From: Oscillatoria acuminata PCC 6304
GTDB lineage: Bacteria > Cyanobacteriota > Cyanobacteriia > Cyanobacteriales > Laspinemataceae
Reading direction: 5' to 3'
Assembly (NCBI RefSeq): GCF_000317105.1
Contig: NC_019693.1
Location: forward strand, 3,596,001-3,660,000
DNA: 64,000 bases
Positions within the stretch are counted from its first letter, which is position 1. Each line of letters starts with the position of its first letter. This document shows positions 54,942-64,000 of the stretch, one piece after another. The notes beneath the pieces were generated by a model. The model was not told where the DNA came from. It did not search any database and was given only the letters and a program-made list of their open reading frames with translations. Position numbers and translations under genes: made by a program.

Positions 54942-55490
54942 ATGACCCAAAATTCTCAACTGATTAAAATCAGTAAATTTCTCAGTTATCACTTGCGACA
55001 CAATCCCGGGGAAATTGGATTAGAACTGGAACCTGGGGGGTGGATTGCGGTGGAAGCCTTATTAGCAGCCGCACAAGCACACCAGTTTCCCCTCACCCGT
55101 TCGCAACTGAATTTAGTTGTGGAAACGAGCAATAAACAGCGGTTTTCCTTCGATTCCACAGGGACCCGAATTCGGGCAAATCAAGGGCATAGTATTCCGA
55201 TAGATTTGCAACTGGAACCCCGTTGTCCCCCGGATATCCTCTATCATGGCACGGGACATCAAGCAGTTGAGTCGATTCTGGCCCAAGGCTTACAAAAAAG
55301 AGCGCGCCATCATGTTCATTTATCCCCCGATATTGACACCGCCAGAGAGGTGGGAATGCGTCATGGAAAACCTGTGGTTTTCACCATTAAAGCCGCCAAA
55401 ATGCACCAATCTGGTCATTTATTTTATTGTTCTGATAATGGGGTTTGGCTCGTGGATGAAGTTCCGCCAGAATATCTGGGTTTGGGATAA
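54942..55490 (+). CDS. kptA: RNA 2'-phosphotransferase (KptA/Tpt1)
   Basis: 182 residues, full length. Removes an internal 2'-phosphate left at an RNA splice or repair junction, moving it to NAD+ (product ADP-ribose 1'',2''-cyclic phosphate). N-terminal winged-helix-like lobe: S-K-F-L-S-Y-H-L-R19-H20-N-P. C-terminal ADP-ribosyltransferase-like lobe: I-R78-A-N-Q-G-H-S, L-Y-H-G-T, H-V-H-L-S. The R-H-R residues of the catalytic set are present. Bacteria have no tRNA splicing of this type, so its role is presumably RNA repair or ADP-ribosylation. The neighbours do not include a ligase. Confidence 0.95.
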   Translation: MTQNSQLIKISKFLSYHLRHNPGEIGLELEPGGWIAVEALLAAAQAHQFPLTRSQLNLVVETSNKQRFSFDSTGTRIRANQGHSIPIDLQLEPRCPPDILYHGTGHQAVESILAQGLQKRARHHVHLSPDIDTAREVGMRHGKPVVFTIKAAKMHQSGHLFYCSDNGVWLVDEVPPEYLGLG

Positions 55491-55553
55491 ACAGAACCTC
55501 CATAAAATAGGGGGATTGCAAAATATAAATCATCCAACCATTCAACTGATATG

Positions 55554-55582
55554 TGTAGGGGCGCAATGCTTGCGCCCCTACA
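55554..55582. repeat. 13-bp stem, 3-base loop hairpin
   Basis: TGTAGGGGCGCAA-TGC-TTGCGCCCCTACA. A common cyanobacterial dispersed hairpin; here in the 257-bp gap after kptA, where it could also end that transcript. Confidence 0.85.
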
Positions 55583-55747
55583 TGGACGGGGCTACTCCGT
55601 TGATCCGTCACTACAAACGAACGTTTTGGAGGTTATATTTTTTGGAATTCCCTAGATCAATAGGGGGAGCCTGTTGCTGTCTAGGACAGCCTAAATTTAG
55701 CAAGAATTTAGGGAAAACTTAGGAAAATTGGTTGGGGAGACAAATCG

Positions 55748-56602
55748 ATGAAAAATATTCGTCACCTGCTCAAAGAATTGGCTACTCAAGAGTCTGATTT
55801 GCAGGGAAAACAGTTTCTTGCTCCCGCCGTGCAGGGGGGACGAGTTCGCCTGCGGATGGCGGGAATCATTTATACCTTTGAGATTGAGCCTAGAGGGTTT
55901 GAAGGTTGGGGGATTTTTGAGGCGACTGCCCCAGGAAAAGCCCAACTCATCGAACCCGCCGAGTTCCTACAAATTGCCGAATATTTGGAACAATTTCCTC
56001 AAGCGCGGTTGTGGTTAGCTTATCCGTTGCAAGGTCAAACTTGGTTGGCTTATCCGATGAATGAATCAGACTGGCATCAGCGCACGGGAACAGTCAAACC
56101 CGTGATTGTTCATTTGGTCGGAGAAGGGGGAAAGTTTGACCCCGTTGTAGTGCGTTGGGATGGCAAAAATGGCTGGTTTGAAGCCTGCGATCGCCGTGCC
56201 GACCCCCAGCCCACGGAACAGCTTAGAACCGAGTTAAAGCGCTTAACCCAGCCCAAAGACTTGCGTTTTAAAGGATTGACTCCCGAAATGCGAACGGTTT
56301 ACGAACAAGTCTGCGGAAAAATCGCCGAATTTAATCCAAATTGGCAGCATTACCAGGATGAAAAACGGTTGCAAGGGGCGTTAAAAATGGGCGGAGGTGA
56401 GTTACAAAGTTTTCAGGAAAATGGAGATGAATATTGGACTGTTCACTGGACTACCCGGAACGGAGAGCAGCATACTTCAGCCATTTATAAACAGGATTTA
56501 ACCGTGTTCAGTTCCGGAATTTGTTTGAGCGGAAGAGACCGGGATTTTGATTTACAATCCCTGATTGGGGTGATTGAAAATCGAGATGAAGGGTTTGAGT
56601 AA
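55748..56602 (+). CDS. Unknown protein next to an E1-like enzyme
   Basis: 284 residues, not recognised. Start ATG 55748, with GGGGAGA about 8 bases upstream. Beta-rich N-terminal part (G-G-R-V-R-L-R-M-A-G-I-I-Y-T-F, W-L-A-Y-P-L-Q-G twice), helical stretch about 160-205, and a beta end (E-Y-W-T-V-H-W-T-T). No signal or membrane segment. Its end overlaps or closely abuts the ThiF-like gene, so the two are probably one operon, which suggests a substrate or partner of the E1-like enzyme. That is inference. Confidence 0.7.
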   Translation: MKNIRHLLKELATQESDLQGKQFLAPAVQGGRVRLRMAGIIYTFEIEPRGFEGWGIFEATAPGKAQLIEPAEFLQIAEYLEQFPQARLWLAYPLQGQTWLAYPMNESDWHQRTGTVKPVIVHLVGEGGKFDPVVVRWDGKNGWFEACDRRADPQPTEQLRTELKRLTQPKDLRFKGLTPEMRTVYEQVCGKIAEFNPNWQHYQDEKRLQGALKMGGGELQSFQENGDEYWTVHWTTRNGEQHTSAIYKQDLTVFSSGICLSGRDRDFDLQSLIGVIENRDEGFE

Positions 56603-56648
56603 CTCTTCTCAAGTAAGTGTTGTTTGTTTGCCAAGATTACCCAAAAAA

Positions 56649-57290
56649 ATGTCGATTTATTTTCACGAACAACTCTATAGAACACCGGAAGTCATGGGGA
56701 AACTTCAGGGATTTCCGGTGACCATTTGTGGGGCGGGTGCTTTGGGTGCGAATCTGACTGAAAGTTTAGCTCGAAGTGGCTTACAACGGCTGATGGTGAT
56801 TGATCTCGATCGCATTGAGGAGCGCAATCTATCCACCCAGCCTTATTATCGGTCAGATATTGGCGCATTTAAAGCCCAAATTCTAGCCAACAGTCTCTAT
56901 CGAGCGGTGGGGATTAAAGTTGATATCCAGACTAAAGAATTGACCGCCCAAAATGCCAATAAACTCATCGGGAATAAAACCGGCTTAGTCATCGATACCT
57001 TTGACAATAGTGGGTCTCGAAAAGCGGTAGCAGATTGCTGTGCCACGCAGAAAATCCCTTGTCTTCATGTGGGACTCGCGACGGATTATGCGGAAATTAT
57101 TTGGAACGAAATATATCGCATTCCTTCCCCAGTTCAGGATGATATTTGCGATTATCCATTGGCGAGAAATTTAGTCACCCTCACGGTGGCAGTCGCTTGT
57201 GAGGTGATCATTGAGTTTGCGATCGCCCAAGTGCGTTCTAGCTATACCGTCACCCTGGGAGATTTTGCCATCAAACCGTTTATAGCTTGA
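56649..57290 (+). CDS. ThiF/E1-like adenylyltransferase
   Basis: 213 residues from ATG 56649 (M-S-I-Y-F-H-E-Q-L-Y); in-frame upstream starts at 56586 and TTG 56574 overlap the preceding gene, so translational coupling is possible. Rossmann-type adenylating fold: G-A-G-A-L-G-A-N (28-35), I-D-L-D (50-54), E-R59-N-L, K75, and V-I-D-T-F-D-N119-S-x-S-R-K. These are the ATP-contact residues of MoeB/ThiF/E1 enzymes that activate the C-terminus of a ubiquitin-like or sulfur-carrier protein. No zinc-binding cysteine pairs and no ThiS/MoaD neighbour are seen. A role in a ubiquitin-like tagging or sulfur-transfer pathway is plausible; partner unknown. Confidence 0.82.
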   Translation: MSIYFHEQLYRTPEVMGKLQGFPVTICGAGALGANLTESLARSGLQRLMVIDLDRIEERNLSTQPYYRSDIGAFKAQILANSLYRAVGIKVDIQTKELTAQNANKLIGNKTGLVIDTFDNSGSRKAVADCCATQKIPCLHVGLATDYAEIIWNEIYRIPSPVQDDICDYPLARNLVTLTVAVACEVIIEFAIAQVRSSYTVTLGDFAIKPFIA

Positions 57291-57454
57291 GATGAAGCCG
57301 ATTAAAGAGGTCGGGATACCCAATCCTAGAAAAACAGGAAGAAAGCGCCTCCCACCCCGAAAAGGGCGGGAATATAGAGGTGGTGACGCGCTCATCAAGG
57401 CGAAAGGGTGAAGGATGCCCATCGATTGACCGATTGAGGAGGGTTGATCATGCC

Positions 57455-57616
57455 CTAATCCAGATAACCCATTAACTCAGATTCCTTTGCGGGGTTATTA
57501 TTTGCGGCGATCGGACGACCGTGAGGGCCAGCAGCTAATTTAGTGATTTGGCTCCCTGGATTGGTGCTATCCTGAACGGCCTGAGTTTGGGTATCCTGAT
57601 TCTGCTCTTTAGGCAC
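57455..57616 (-). CDS. 53-aa small protein with GRPIAANN motif
   Basis: GTG at 57616 preceded by AGGAG about 8 bases upstream; 53 codons to TAG. Polar, Q/D/T-rich first half, then G-P-H-G-R-P-I-A-A-N-N-N and an acidic end E-S-E-L-M-G-Y-L-D. From memory, short cyanobacterial proteins with repeated G-x-R-P-I-A-(A/S)-(N/S) boxes exist; this looks like a one-box member. No processing or maturation gene is beside it, so calling it a peptide precursor would be speculative. Confidence 0.55.
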   Translation of the reverse strand: MPKEQNQDTQTQAVQDSTNPGSQITKLAAGPHGRPIAANNNPAKESELMGYLD

Positions 57617-57984
57617 TTTTAGACTCCTATATCCATGTCGTTATTCACTATCTTAGGCCATTTTAGACGCTTACGAATCAAAATCGGGTACACTAAATGA
57701 CAGAAGTAGAATCTGACTCCTGATTTCTAGGGGGGCAGAGAAAAACCACCCAGCCACGGGTTAATATTGAGCCATCAGAATCATCCGGATCAAGGGTTCA
57801 GAGGAAACGGATCAGATTGACCGAGGTTAACTCGGGGCAGTTTGAACAATCCAGGGTCCAAGGGCTACTCAATTGTGGAGGAGTTCTGGAGCGCCTAAAA
57901 AAATTAACCCGGTGGGTTTAGAGGGTGAACAAATTTTCCCCGTTCATGTTTCTTCTTCTGTTGTTTAGTGTTTTCTAACTGGCT
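57617..57984. other. Gap between the small gene and the giant sensor kinase
   Basis: No gene seen. Probably holds the divergent promoters of the 53-aa gene and the sensor kinase. Confidence 0.5.
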
Positions 57985-60900
57985 ATGGGATCTATCTTTT
58001 CAAGATATCGATTGAGAATCCCGCTGCAAGTCCTCTTAAATGTGCCGCTTGTTCTGCTATTAGTCTTGACCGTCGGACTGACCAATTCTCTATTTTTGAA
58101 TCGCAGTCATCAGGCCATCAGTTTGATTGCCCATCAGTTAATGACGAAAGCCGGGGATAGGGTGGATTTGTATTTGGACAACTATCTCTCTCTAGCCGAA
58201 CAGATTAACCAGAGTAATGTGAATGCCGTTGAGTTTGAGCGTCTAAACCCGCAGAATTTAGAGGAGATAGAACGCCAGTTAATCTGGGAAATTTCCAGCT
58301 TCCATCAGATTCCCTATATTGTTTATGCCAATGAACAAGGGGATGCCAGAATTGCCAGTAATATTCAGGGTCAGATGACCCTGGGGGTGATACATCATTC
58401 CTCGGGTCCGACGCTTCAGCAATATACAATTGATGCTAACGGGCAACCGAGCCGAGAACCGCAACAAACCGAAATGCTGCCATCAGATTGGGATGTTCGA
58501 GAACGTCCCTGGTATCTCGCAGCCAAACAGCAACAAGGACCTACCTGGACTCCTACCTTTCAACGGTGGGATAGCCAAGAGTTAGCAATTAATGCGAGTT
58601 GGCCGATTAAGGACCCGATTACTCAAAAACTGACCGGAGTTTTTGGGATTAATTTACCCTTTACCCCACTTAATCAGTTTTTACAAAAAATTAAAATAGG
58701 GGTGTCTGGGGTTATTTTTATCATAGAACCCGATGGAAAATTAGTTGCGAGTTCCACCGGGGAATCCCCTCTTAGTAAAAGTTCTTCGGGAGTTATTCAG
58801 CGGAAATGGGCGCAGGAAAGTTCTCATTCTTTGGTGCGATCAACCAGTGACTATGTACTTTCAAATCTTCCGAATTCGAGTCAAGGAGAACCCCTCCATA
58901 ACTGGCGTTTTATGGAGCAAGGTCAACGTTATTTTGCTCATAGTCTGCCCTATCAAAATGTAGAAAATGGGCTGAAGTGGAGGATTGTCACGGTTATCCC
59001 GGAAGCGGATTTAATGGGACCGTTGAATGAATCTTTTAAACAGAGCATGGGGTTGGGAGTCTTAGCCGTCATGGTGGCTGTAGCCATTGGGACCTGGTTG
59101 ACTCAGCGGATTGCTCGACCCATTATCCTCCTGAGTCAAACCGCTGCCACCTTAGCTCATGGAGATTTGGAGCGGAATCTGGATGAAAATTTGCCCATTC
59201 AGGAACTGGCGGCGATGGCGCGATCGTTCAATCAAATGTCGGCACAATTGCGCGCTGCCTTTGCTCATCTCCAGACCAATTTGCGCGAGTCCGAAGCACG
59301 ATATGCTACGATTTTTCGCCATAGTCCCGATACGATTGCCATTACCGATGTCCAAAATAGACGCTTGCTGGATGTTAATAACGCTTTTTTAGAATTATCG
59401 GGCTATGAATATGATGAAATTATCAATCACTCCTCAAAAGACTTCAATCTGATTGTTAACCCCGAGGAAGCTGATAGCATCCGGCAACAACTGAAGGAAA
59501 GTGGGGTCGTTAAAAATTACGAATTGCACTGGCGGGCTAAATCCGGAGAGATTAAAATTTCTCTGGTTTCTTGTGAAATCATCCAACTGGATGGAGCGCC
59601 GGTGATTCTTTCTATTATGAAAGATATTGGTGAACGCAAAGCCATTGAAACAGCTTTGCGCGAGAGTGAAGAACGCTTTCGGGAGATTATCCAAACAATT
59701 GGACAGATGTTTTTCGTGCGATCGGCCACCACCGGAGAGTTTATTTATATTAGTCCGGCTTACGAAGAAATCTGGGGACGAAGCTGTGAAAGTTTGTATC
59801 AAGATGCTAACTCTTGGACAGAAGCAATTTATCCAGAAGACCTCGCTCTTGTAGAGGCTTCTGTAGCGGAACAATTTACCGGAAAGTCGGTGGGAAGAGA
59901 ATATCGGATCCGGCGACCCGATGGGGAAATTCGTTGGATTTTTGCTCAAATTAGTCTCTTGCAGGATGAAGCGGGTAACCCGAATCGATTCATCGGGTTT
60001 GCGGAAGATATTACTTCTCGCAAAGCGCTGGAACTCGCACTCACCGCCTCAGAACACAAGTTAAATGATATTCTCAATAGCTCGATCGCCGCGATCGTCC
60101 GAATTAGAATCTTAAATAATCGAGACTGGGATATTGATTATTTATCTGCCGGTTGTGAAACCGTTTTTGGCTATACCCCCCAAGACTTTTTGCAGGACAA
60201 ATCCATTTGGATGGCTCGAATCGTCCCGGAAGATATAGAGAACGTTATTTTACCGTTATTTGACCAGATTCTTCAAATAACAAGTAGCACTTTTGAGTAT
60301 CGATTCCAGCACAAAGGGGGTGACCTGCGCTACTTATCGGCCCGATATACCTCGCGATTTGAACCCCAGGAAAACTGCTGGTTTGTTACCCAGCTTACGG
60401 TGGATATTACCGATCGCAAGCAAGCGGAAGCAGCCCTCAAACAGAGTGAAGAACAATACCGCCGCATCGTGGAAACGGCCAATGAAGGAATTTGGAGCAT
60501 TGATGCCCAAGACTGCACCAATTTTATCAATCCCAAAATGGCTGAACTTCTGGGATATACCCCGGAAGAAATGCTAGGAAAATCCCTCCTTTATTTTATG
60601 GATGAAGCAGAAAAACAAGAGGCCCGAGAAAAATTAGAACGGCGCAGACAAGGAATCGTTGAGCAGCATGACTTCCTGTTCTACGGCAAAAATGGTGCGC
60701 CCCTTTGGACCCTGCTCTCGGCGACGCCAATTTTTAATGAAGCGGGAGAGTATATCGGGAGTTTGGCAATGGTGACTGACATCAGCACCCGCAAACAAGC
60801 TGAACAGGCCCTAGCGCGAAAAACCCAACAGGAACACCTTTTAAACCAGGTGATTCAAGCAATCCATCAATCCCTCGATTTAGGTACTATCTTCTCCACC

Positions 60901-63900
60901 GCCACCACCGGGATTGCAAAATTGATGGATTTTGAGCGCGCTTCCATTGTGCGTTATCTCCCTAAACAAGGGGTCTGGACTCATTTATATTCCTATAATA
61001 ACGACTCGGAATTACCAGAAGTAGTCGCTGAAGATATCCCCGATGAAGGCAATCCCTTTGCCGCACAACTCAAACAACTGCAAGTGGTGGTGGTGGATAC
61101 CAGTACCATTGAGGACCCAATTAATCAAGAATTGGCCCGCGATCGCCAAGGAGCTTGGTTATTAGTTCCCCTCGCCGTGAATGGTAGAATCTGGGGTTCC
61201 CTGAGCTTATGGAGTCCAAAACAGCTCCCTTGGCAGAAGGAAGAAATCGAACTCGCTCGTCGCGTCGTGGAACCCTTGGGCATTGCGATTCATCAAGCGA
61301 ATCTCTATCAGGAAAGTCAAGAAGCTCAGGCAGCTTTTCGAGACAGTGAATCGCGATTACGGTTAGCTTTAGAAGTTTCCAATACCATTGCTTGGGAACG
61401 AGACCTCAAAACCAATCAAATCGTCTTCTCGGCTACAACGGTTGATTCAGTTCCTCAAGTGATGTCCTACCCAGAATACCTCGCCCTAGTTCATCCTGAA
61501 GATCGAGAAGAATTGCAAAGTTTAAATGAAGCCGCAATTCGCCAAGGCGGAGGGTTTAAAACAGAATATCGAATTAATTTTCCCCCGAGTTATCTGGAAT
61601 GGCGGTGGATTCAGGTCCATGCTCAGGTAGTCACCGATGTCAGCGGAATCTCCAATCGCATGATCGGAATGTCCATTGATATGACCGATCGCAAGCAGTC
61701 TGAAGAAATCTTAAAAATCACTTTAAATCGGCTGCAAAACCTGGCCAGGGCAGTACCGGGCAATATTTATTCTCTAGTTCAACATCCCGATGGTTCCCTA
61801 GAATTTGAATATATTAATCAGGCCATTGAAGAAATTTTAGAAATTCCCTTAAAACAAATCTTTAGAAACGTGGAATCTGCTATTATCAACAGCATTCATC
61901 CCGAAGATAAAGCGGGATATTTTGCGGCATCTCAATCCTGCCGCGAACTGTTGAAAGTGTTTAAACATGAATGGCGAATTATTACGCCTTCGGGGAAAAT
62001 TAAATGGCTCCAAGGCAACTCGCAACCGGAGCAACGAGAAAATGGGGATATAGTCTGGCATGGAATCATTTTAGATGTCAGCGATCGCAAATTAGTCGAG
62101 GAAAAACTTCGCCATAGTCAAAATGCTTTACTCGAAGCGCAGCGCATCGCTCATCTAGGAAACTGGTCCTTTAATCTGCTCACGCAAAAGGTCCTCTGGT
62201 CTGAAGAAACCTTTCGGATTTTCGGATTTGAATCCGAAGCGATCGAACCCACTTATCACGAATTTTTACAGCGAATTCACCCGGAGGATTTACCTGAGTT
62301 TCCTGGGAATGTTGAGAGTCTGTTCGCCCCAGAGTTCCTCGAAAAACATGAATTTCGGATTTTTTTACCCGATGGCACTCTGCACTATATCCTCGCCAAA
62401 GGGCAGCCCATTTTCAATGAATCCGGAGAAAGAGTCGAATTCTTTGGCACAGTCCAAGACATCACTACAGCTAAACTGGCGGAGCAGGAATTACGGGAAA
62501 GCGAAGAAAAATTCCGACAACTTGCTGAAAATATTCAAGAAGTTTTCTTTATCGTGAATCAATCCGGCCAAATGATTTATATCAGTCCGGCTTATGAAGA
62601 AATTTGGGGCCGGAGTTGCGAAAGTTTATATGAAAATCCTCGGGATTGGTTAGAATCGGTTCACCCAGAGGAGCGCGAGGATATCCGCCGAAGATTAATT
62701 TCCCAAATTACCGAAGGAACCGATTTCGATGAAACCTACCGCATCGTGCAAACCCAGGGAGAAATCCGCTGGATTCGGGCGCGGTCCTTTCCTATCCAAA
62801 GTCCATCCGGGGAATCCTACCGCTTTGTGGGAATTGCCGAAGATATCACCGATCGCAAACAGGCAGAGTCAGCGGTCCAGGAGAGCGAATCCACCCTCCG
62901 GAGTTTCTTTAATAGTGCCTCAATGTTGATGGGAATTGTGGAACTTTATCCCGATGATATTCTACATTTGACCGACAATTTAGCCACCGCCCAATTTTTT
63001 GGGACAACCACCGAAGCGATGAAAAATCGCTTCGCCAAGGAGATGGGTGTTACCAAAGCAGCACTGGAGATGTGGTTGGGTCACTATCGCGCGGCACAAC
63101 GCACAGGAATGCCCGTAAAATTTGAGTACAAGCATCTCACCCCTGGGGGTGAAAAATGGCTATCTGCCAGCGTTTGTCCAATTTTCGGAATCACAAGCGA
63201 TCGCCCGAGATTTTCCTACATTGTCGAGGATATCACCGATCGCAAACAAGCTGAGTTCACCCTCCAAGAACGAGAAAAGATTCTCCGAAACCTAGGGGAC
63301 AACCTCGATAAAGGGCTGATTTATCAGTTGGTCCGCGAACCCGATGGACGGTATCATTTTTCTTATATCAGTGCCGGAATTAAGCGTTTAATTGGACTGG
63401 AACCGGAGGCAATTATAGCGGATGCCGCCTTATTGCACCACCGCATTGCTCCCGAAGATAAAGCATTGAATGAGCAGCTTACGGAAGAATCCTTTCAAAA
63501 TTTGACTCCCTTCCAAATGCAGATGAGGAAGTACACCCAGGACGGTAAAATTCAATGGTCTCAACTGCGTTCAGTGCCGCGTCGCTTGGAGGATGGACGC
63601 ACCATTTGGGATGGGATTGAAATGGATATCACGGAACTCAAACAAATCCAAGATGAACTGCAACAGGCGAAGGAAAAAGCGGAAGCGGCCAACCAAGCCA
63701 AAAGCGAGTTTTTGGCCAATATGAGTCACGAAATTCGCACCCCGATGAATGCTATCTTAGGATTTTGCGAATTACTCAAAGGAATGATGAATGAGCCACA
63801 ACATCAGTCTTATCTTCAGACCATTGCAACGAGTGGCCAAACCTTGCTCGCCCTAATTAATGATATTCTGGATCTGTCTAAAATTGAATCAGGGAAACTA

Positions 63901-64000
63901 GAATTAAACTATGAACCTGTATTAATTCGAGCTTTAGTTGGGGATATCCAGCAGATTTTCGCTCAGAAGGCAGAAGCCAAGGGTCTGGGGATATTTATTG
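57985..64000 (+). CDS. Giant multi-PAS sensor histidine kinase (5' part; runs off the window)
   Basis: Open from ATG 57985 to the end, about 2,005 codons. Domains in order: TM1 (about 12-36), dCache-type extracellular sensor (about 40-350), TM2 (about 354-372), HAMP (about 372-425), PAS 1-4 starting near 434, 559, 688 and 821, GAF (about 955-1108), PAS 5-10 starting near 1120, 1242, 1376, 1504, 1632 and 1760, then HisKA with H1915 in N-M-S-H-E-I-R-T-P-M-N-A-I-L-G-F. The rest (HATPase, any receiver) lies beyond the window. Each PAS is followed by a short D-I-T-D-R-K-type PAC tail. PAS2 and PAS8 share Y-I-S-P-A-Y-E-E-I-W-G-R-S-C-E-S-L-Y exactly. It integrates an external ligand with many cytosolic inputs; no signal can be named. 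Confidence 0.93.
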   Translation, partial: MGSIFSRYRLRIPLQVLLNVPLVLLLVLTVGLTNSLFLNRSHQAISLIAHQLMTKAGDRVDLYLDNYLSLAEQINQSNVNAVEFERLNPQNLEEIERQLIWEISSFHQIPYIVYANEQGDARIASNIQGQMTLGVIHHSSGPTLQQYTIDANGQPSREPQQTEMLPSDWDVRERPWYLAAKQQQGPTWTPTFQRWDSQELAINASWPIKDPITQKLTGVFGINLPFTPLNQFLQKIKIGVSGVIFIIEPDGKLVASSTGESPLSKSSSGVIQRKWAQESSHSLVRSTSDYVLSNLPNSSQGEPLHNWRFMEQGQRYFAHSLPYQNVENGLKWRIVTVIPEADLMGPLNESFKQSMGLGVLAVMVAVAIGTWLTQRIARPIILLSQTAATLAHGDLERNLDENLPIQELAAMARSFNQMSAQLRAAFAHLQTNLRESEARYATIFRHSPDTIAITDVQNRRLLDVNNAFLELSGYEYDEIINHSSKDFNLIVNPEEADSIRQQLKESGVVKNYELHWRAKSGEIKISLVSCEIIQLDGAPVILSIMKDIGERKAIETALRESEERFREIIQTIGQMFFVRSATTGEFIYISPAYEEIWGRSCESLYQDANSWTEAIYPEDLALVEASVAEQFTGKSVGREYRIRRPDGEIRWIFAQISLLQDEAGNPNRFIGFAEDITSRKALELALTASEHKLNDILNSSIAAIVRIRILNNRDWDIDYLSAGCETVFGYTPQDFLQDKSIWMARIVPEDIENVILPLFDQILQITSSTFEYRFQHKGGDLRYLSARYTSRFEPQENCWFVTQLTVDITDRKQAEAALKQSEEQYRRIVETANEGIWSIDAQDCTNFINPKMAELLGYTPEEMLGKSLLYFMDEAEKQEAREKLERRRQGIVEQHDFLFYGKNGAPLWTLLSATPIFNEAGEYIGSLAMVTDISTRKQAEQALARKTQQEHLLNQVIQAIHQSLDLGTIFSTATTGIAKLMDFERASIVRYLPKQGVWTHLYSYNNDSELPEVVAEDIPDEGNPFAAQLKQLQVVVVDTSTIEDPINQELARDRQGAWLLVPLAVNGRIWGSLSLWSPKQLPWQKEEIELARRVVEPLGIAIHQANLYQESQEAQAAFRDSESRLRLALEVSNTIAWERDLKTNQIVFSATTVDSVPQVMSYPEYLALVHPEDREELQSLNEAAIRQGGGFKTEYRINFPPSYLEWRWIQVHAQVVTDVSGISNRMIGMSIDMTDRKQSEEILKITLNRLQNLARAVPGNIYSLVQHPDGSLEFEYINQAIEEILEIPLKQIFRNVESAIINSIHPEDKAGYFAASQSCRELLKVFKHEWRIITPSGKIKWLQGNSQPEQRENGDIVWHGIILDVSDRKLVEEKLRHSQNALLEAQRIAHLGNWSFNLLTQKVLWSEETFRIFGFESEAIEPTYHEFLQRIHPEDLPEFPGNVESLFAPEFLEKHEFRIFLPDGTLHYILAKGQPIFNESGERVEFFGTVQDITTAKLAEQELRESEEKFRQLAENIQEVFFIVNQSGQMIYISPAYEEIWGRSCESLYENPRDWLESVHPEEREDIRRRLISQITEGTDFDETYRIVQTQGEIRWIRARSFPIQSPSGESYRFVGIAEDITDRKQAESAVQESESTLRSFFNSASMLMGIVELYPDDILHLTDNLATAQFFGTTTEAMKNRFAKEMGVTKAALEMWLGHYRAAQRTGMPVKFEYKHLTPGGEKWLSASVCPIFGITSDRPRFSYIVEDITDRKQAEFTLQEREKILRNLGDNLDKGLIYQLVREPDGRYHFSYISAGIKRLIGLEPEAIIADAALLHHRIAPEDKALNEQLTEESFQNLTPFQMQMRKYTQDGKIQWSQLRSVPRRLEDGRTIWDGIEMDITELKQIQDELQQAKEKAEAANQAKSEFLANMSHEIRTPMNAILGFCELLKGMMNEPQHQSYLQTIATSGQTLLALINDILDLSKIESGKLELNYEPVLIRALVGDIQQIFAQKAEAKGLGIFI

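Noticed and set aside
55246-55722. 158-codon frame overlapping kptA in another frame
   Set aside because: Begins inside kptA, crosses the 13-bp hairpin repeat and has no family character.

Overview
The window reads as chromosome of a filamentous cyanobacterium, probably of the Oscillatoria/Laspinema kind (genus is a guess). The HIP1 octamer GCGATCGC recurs throughout. The core genes fit: ndhF and ndhD of the NDH-1 complex, a cyAbrB regulator, a cryptochrome DASH, ispG, S41 processing proteases, and a COP23-domain lipoprotein. No rRNA, tRNA or CRISPR array was seen.

Layout. 0-2.2 kb: a small minus-strand accessory cluster (AAA ATPase translationally coupled to a PD-(D/E)xK-like protein, a 75-aa protein and the remnant of a possible PIN toxin). 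2.6-10.8 kb: housekeeping genes (cysteine synthase, a fused two-cassette oligopeptide-type ABC ATPase, a WecG/TagA-type glycosyltransferase, a GH15/phosphorylase-kinase-like protein). 10.8-18.05 kb: a repeat-rich accessory island bracketed by short tandem arrays. It holds an Uma2 protein, a COP23 lipoprotein, a TPR-CHAT protease-like protein and a single-domain Y1 transposase of IS200/RAYT type lying among palindromic elements that look like its own non-autonomous copies. 18.06-21.3 kb: a Ser/Thr kinase whose C-terminal domain matches the CHAT protein's tail, then Cry-DASH bracketed by another repeat family. 21.5-26.7 kb: ndhD, ndhF and a thioredoxin-like gene. 27.6-33.3 kb: cyAbrB, a VOC protein, another Uma2, an unknown membrane protein and an SPFH/prohibitin. 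33.3-36.5 kb: a protein with two degenerate kinase domains and 11 TPRs. 37.3-40.3 kb: ispG and a Ctp protease.

40.5-44.8 kb holds the most unusual cluster: a dynamin-like GTPase, a polynucleotide-kinase-like P-loop protein, a decayed Thg1-like 3'-5' RNA polymerase gene, and a second, different GTPase. This fits a GTPase-controlled RNA-repair or conflict module that has lost one enzyme. 44.8-52.7 kb: secreted and unknown proteins and an orphan sensor kinase. 53.5-57.3 kb: an AAA+ ATPase with an altered Walker B, a KptA/Tpt1 RNA 2'-phosphotransferase, an unknown protein and a ThiF/E1-like adenylyltransferase. 57.4 kb: a 53-aa gene with a GRPIAANN motif. From 57,985 to the window end: the first ~2,005 codons of a giant sensor kinase (Cache, HAMP, ten PAS, one GAF, HisKA).

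The window is rich in dispersed palindromic repeats. At least six families recur, and two of them supply the stop codon of the gene beside them.
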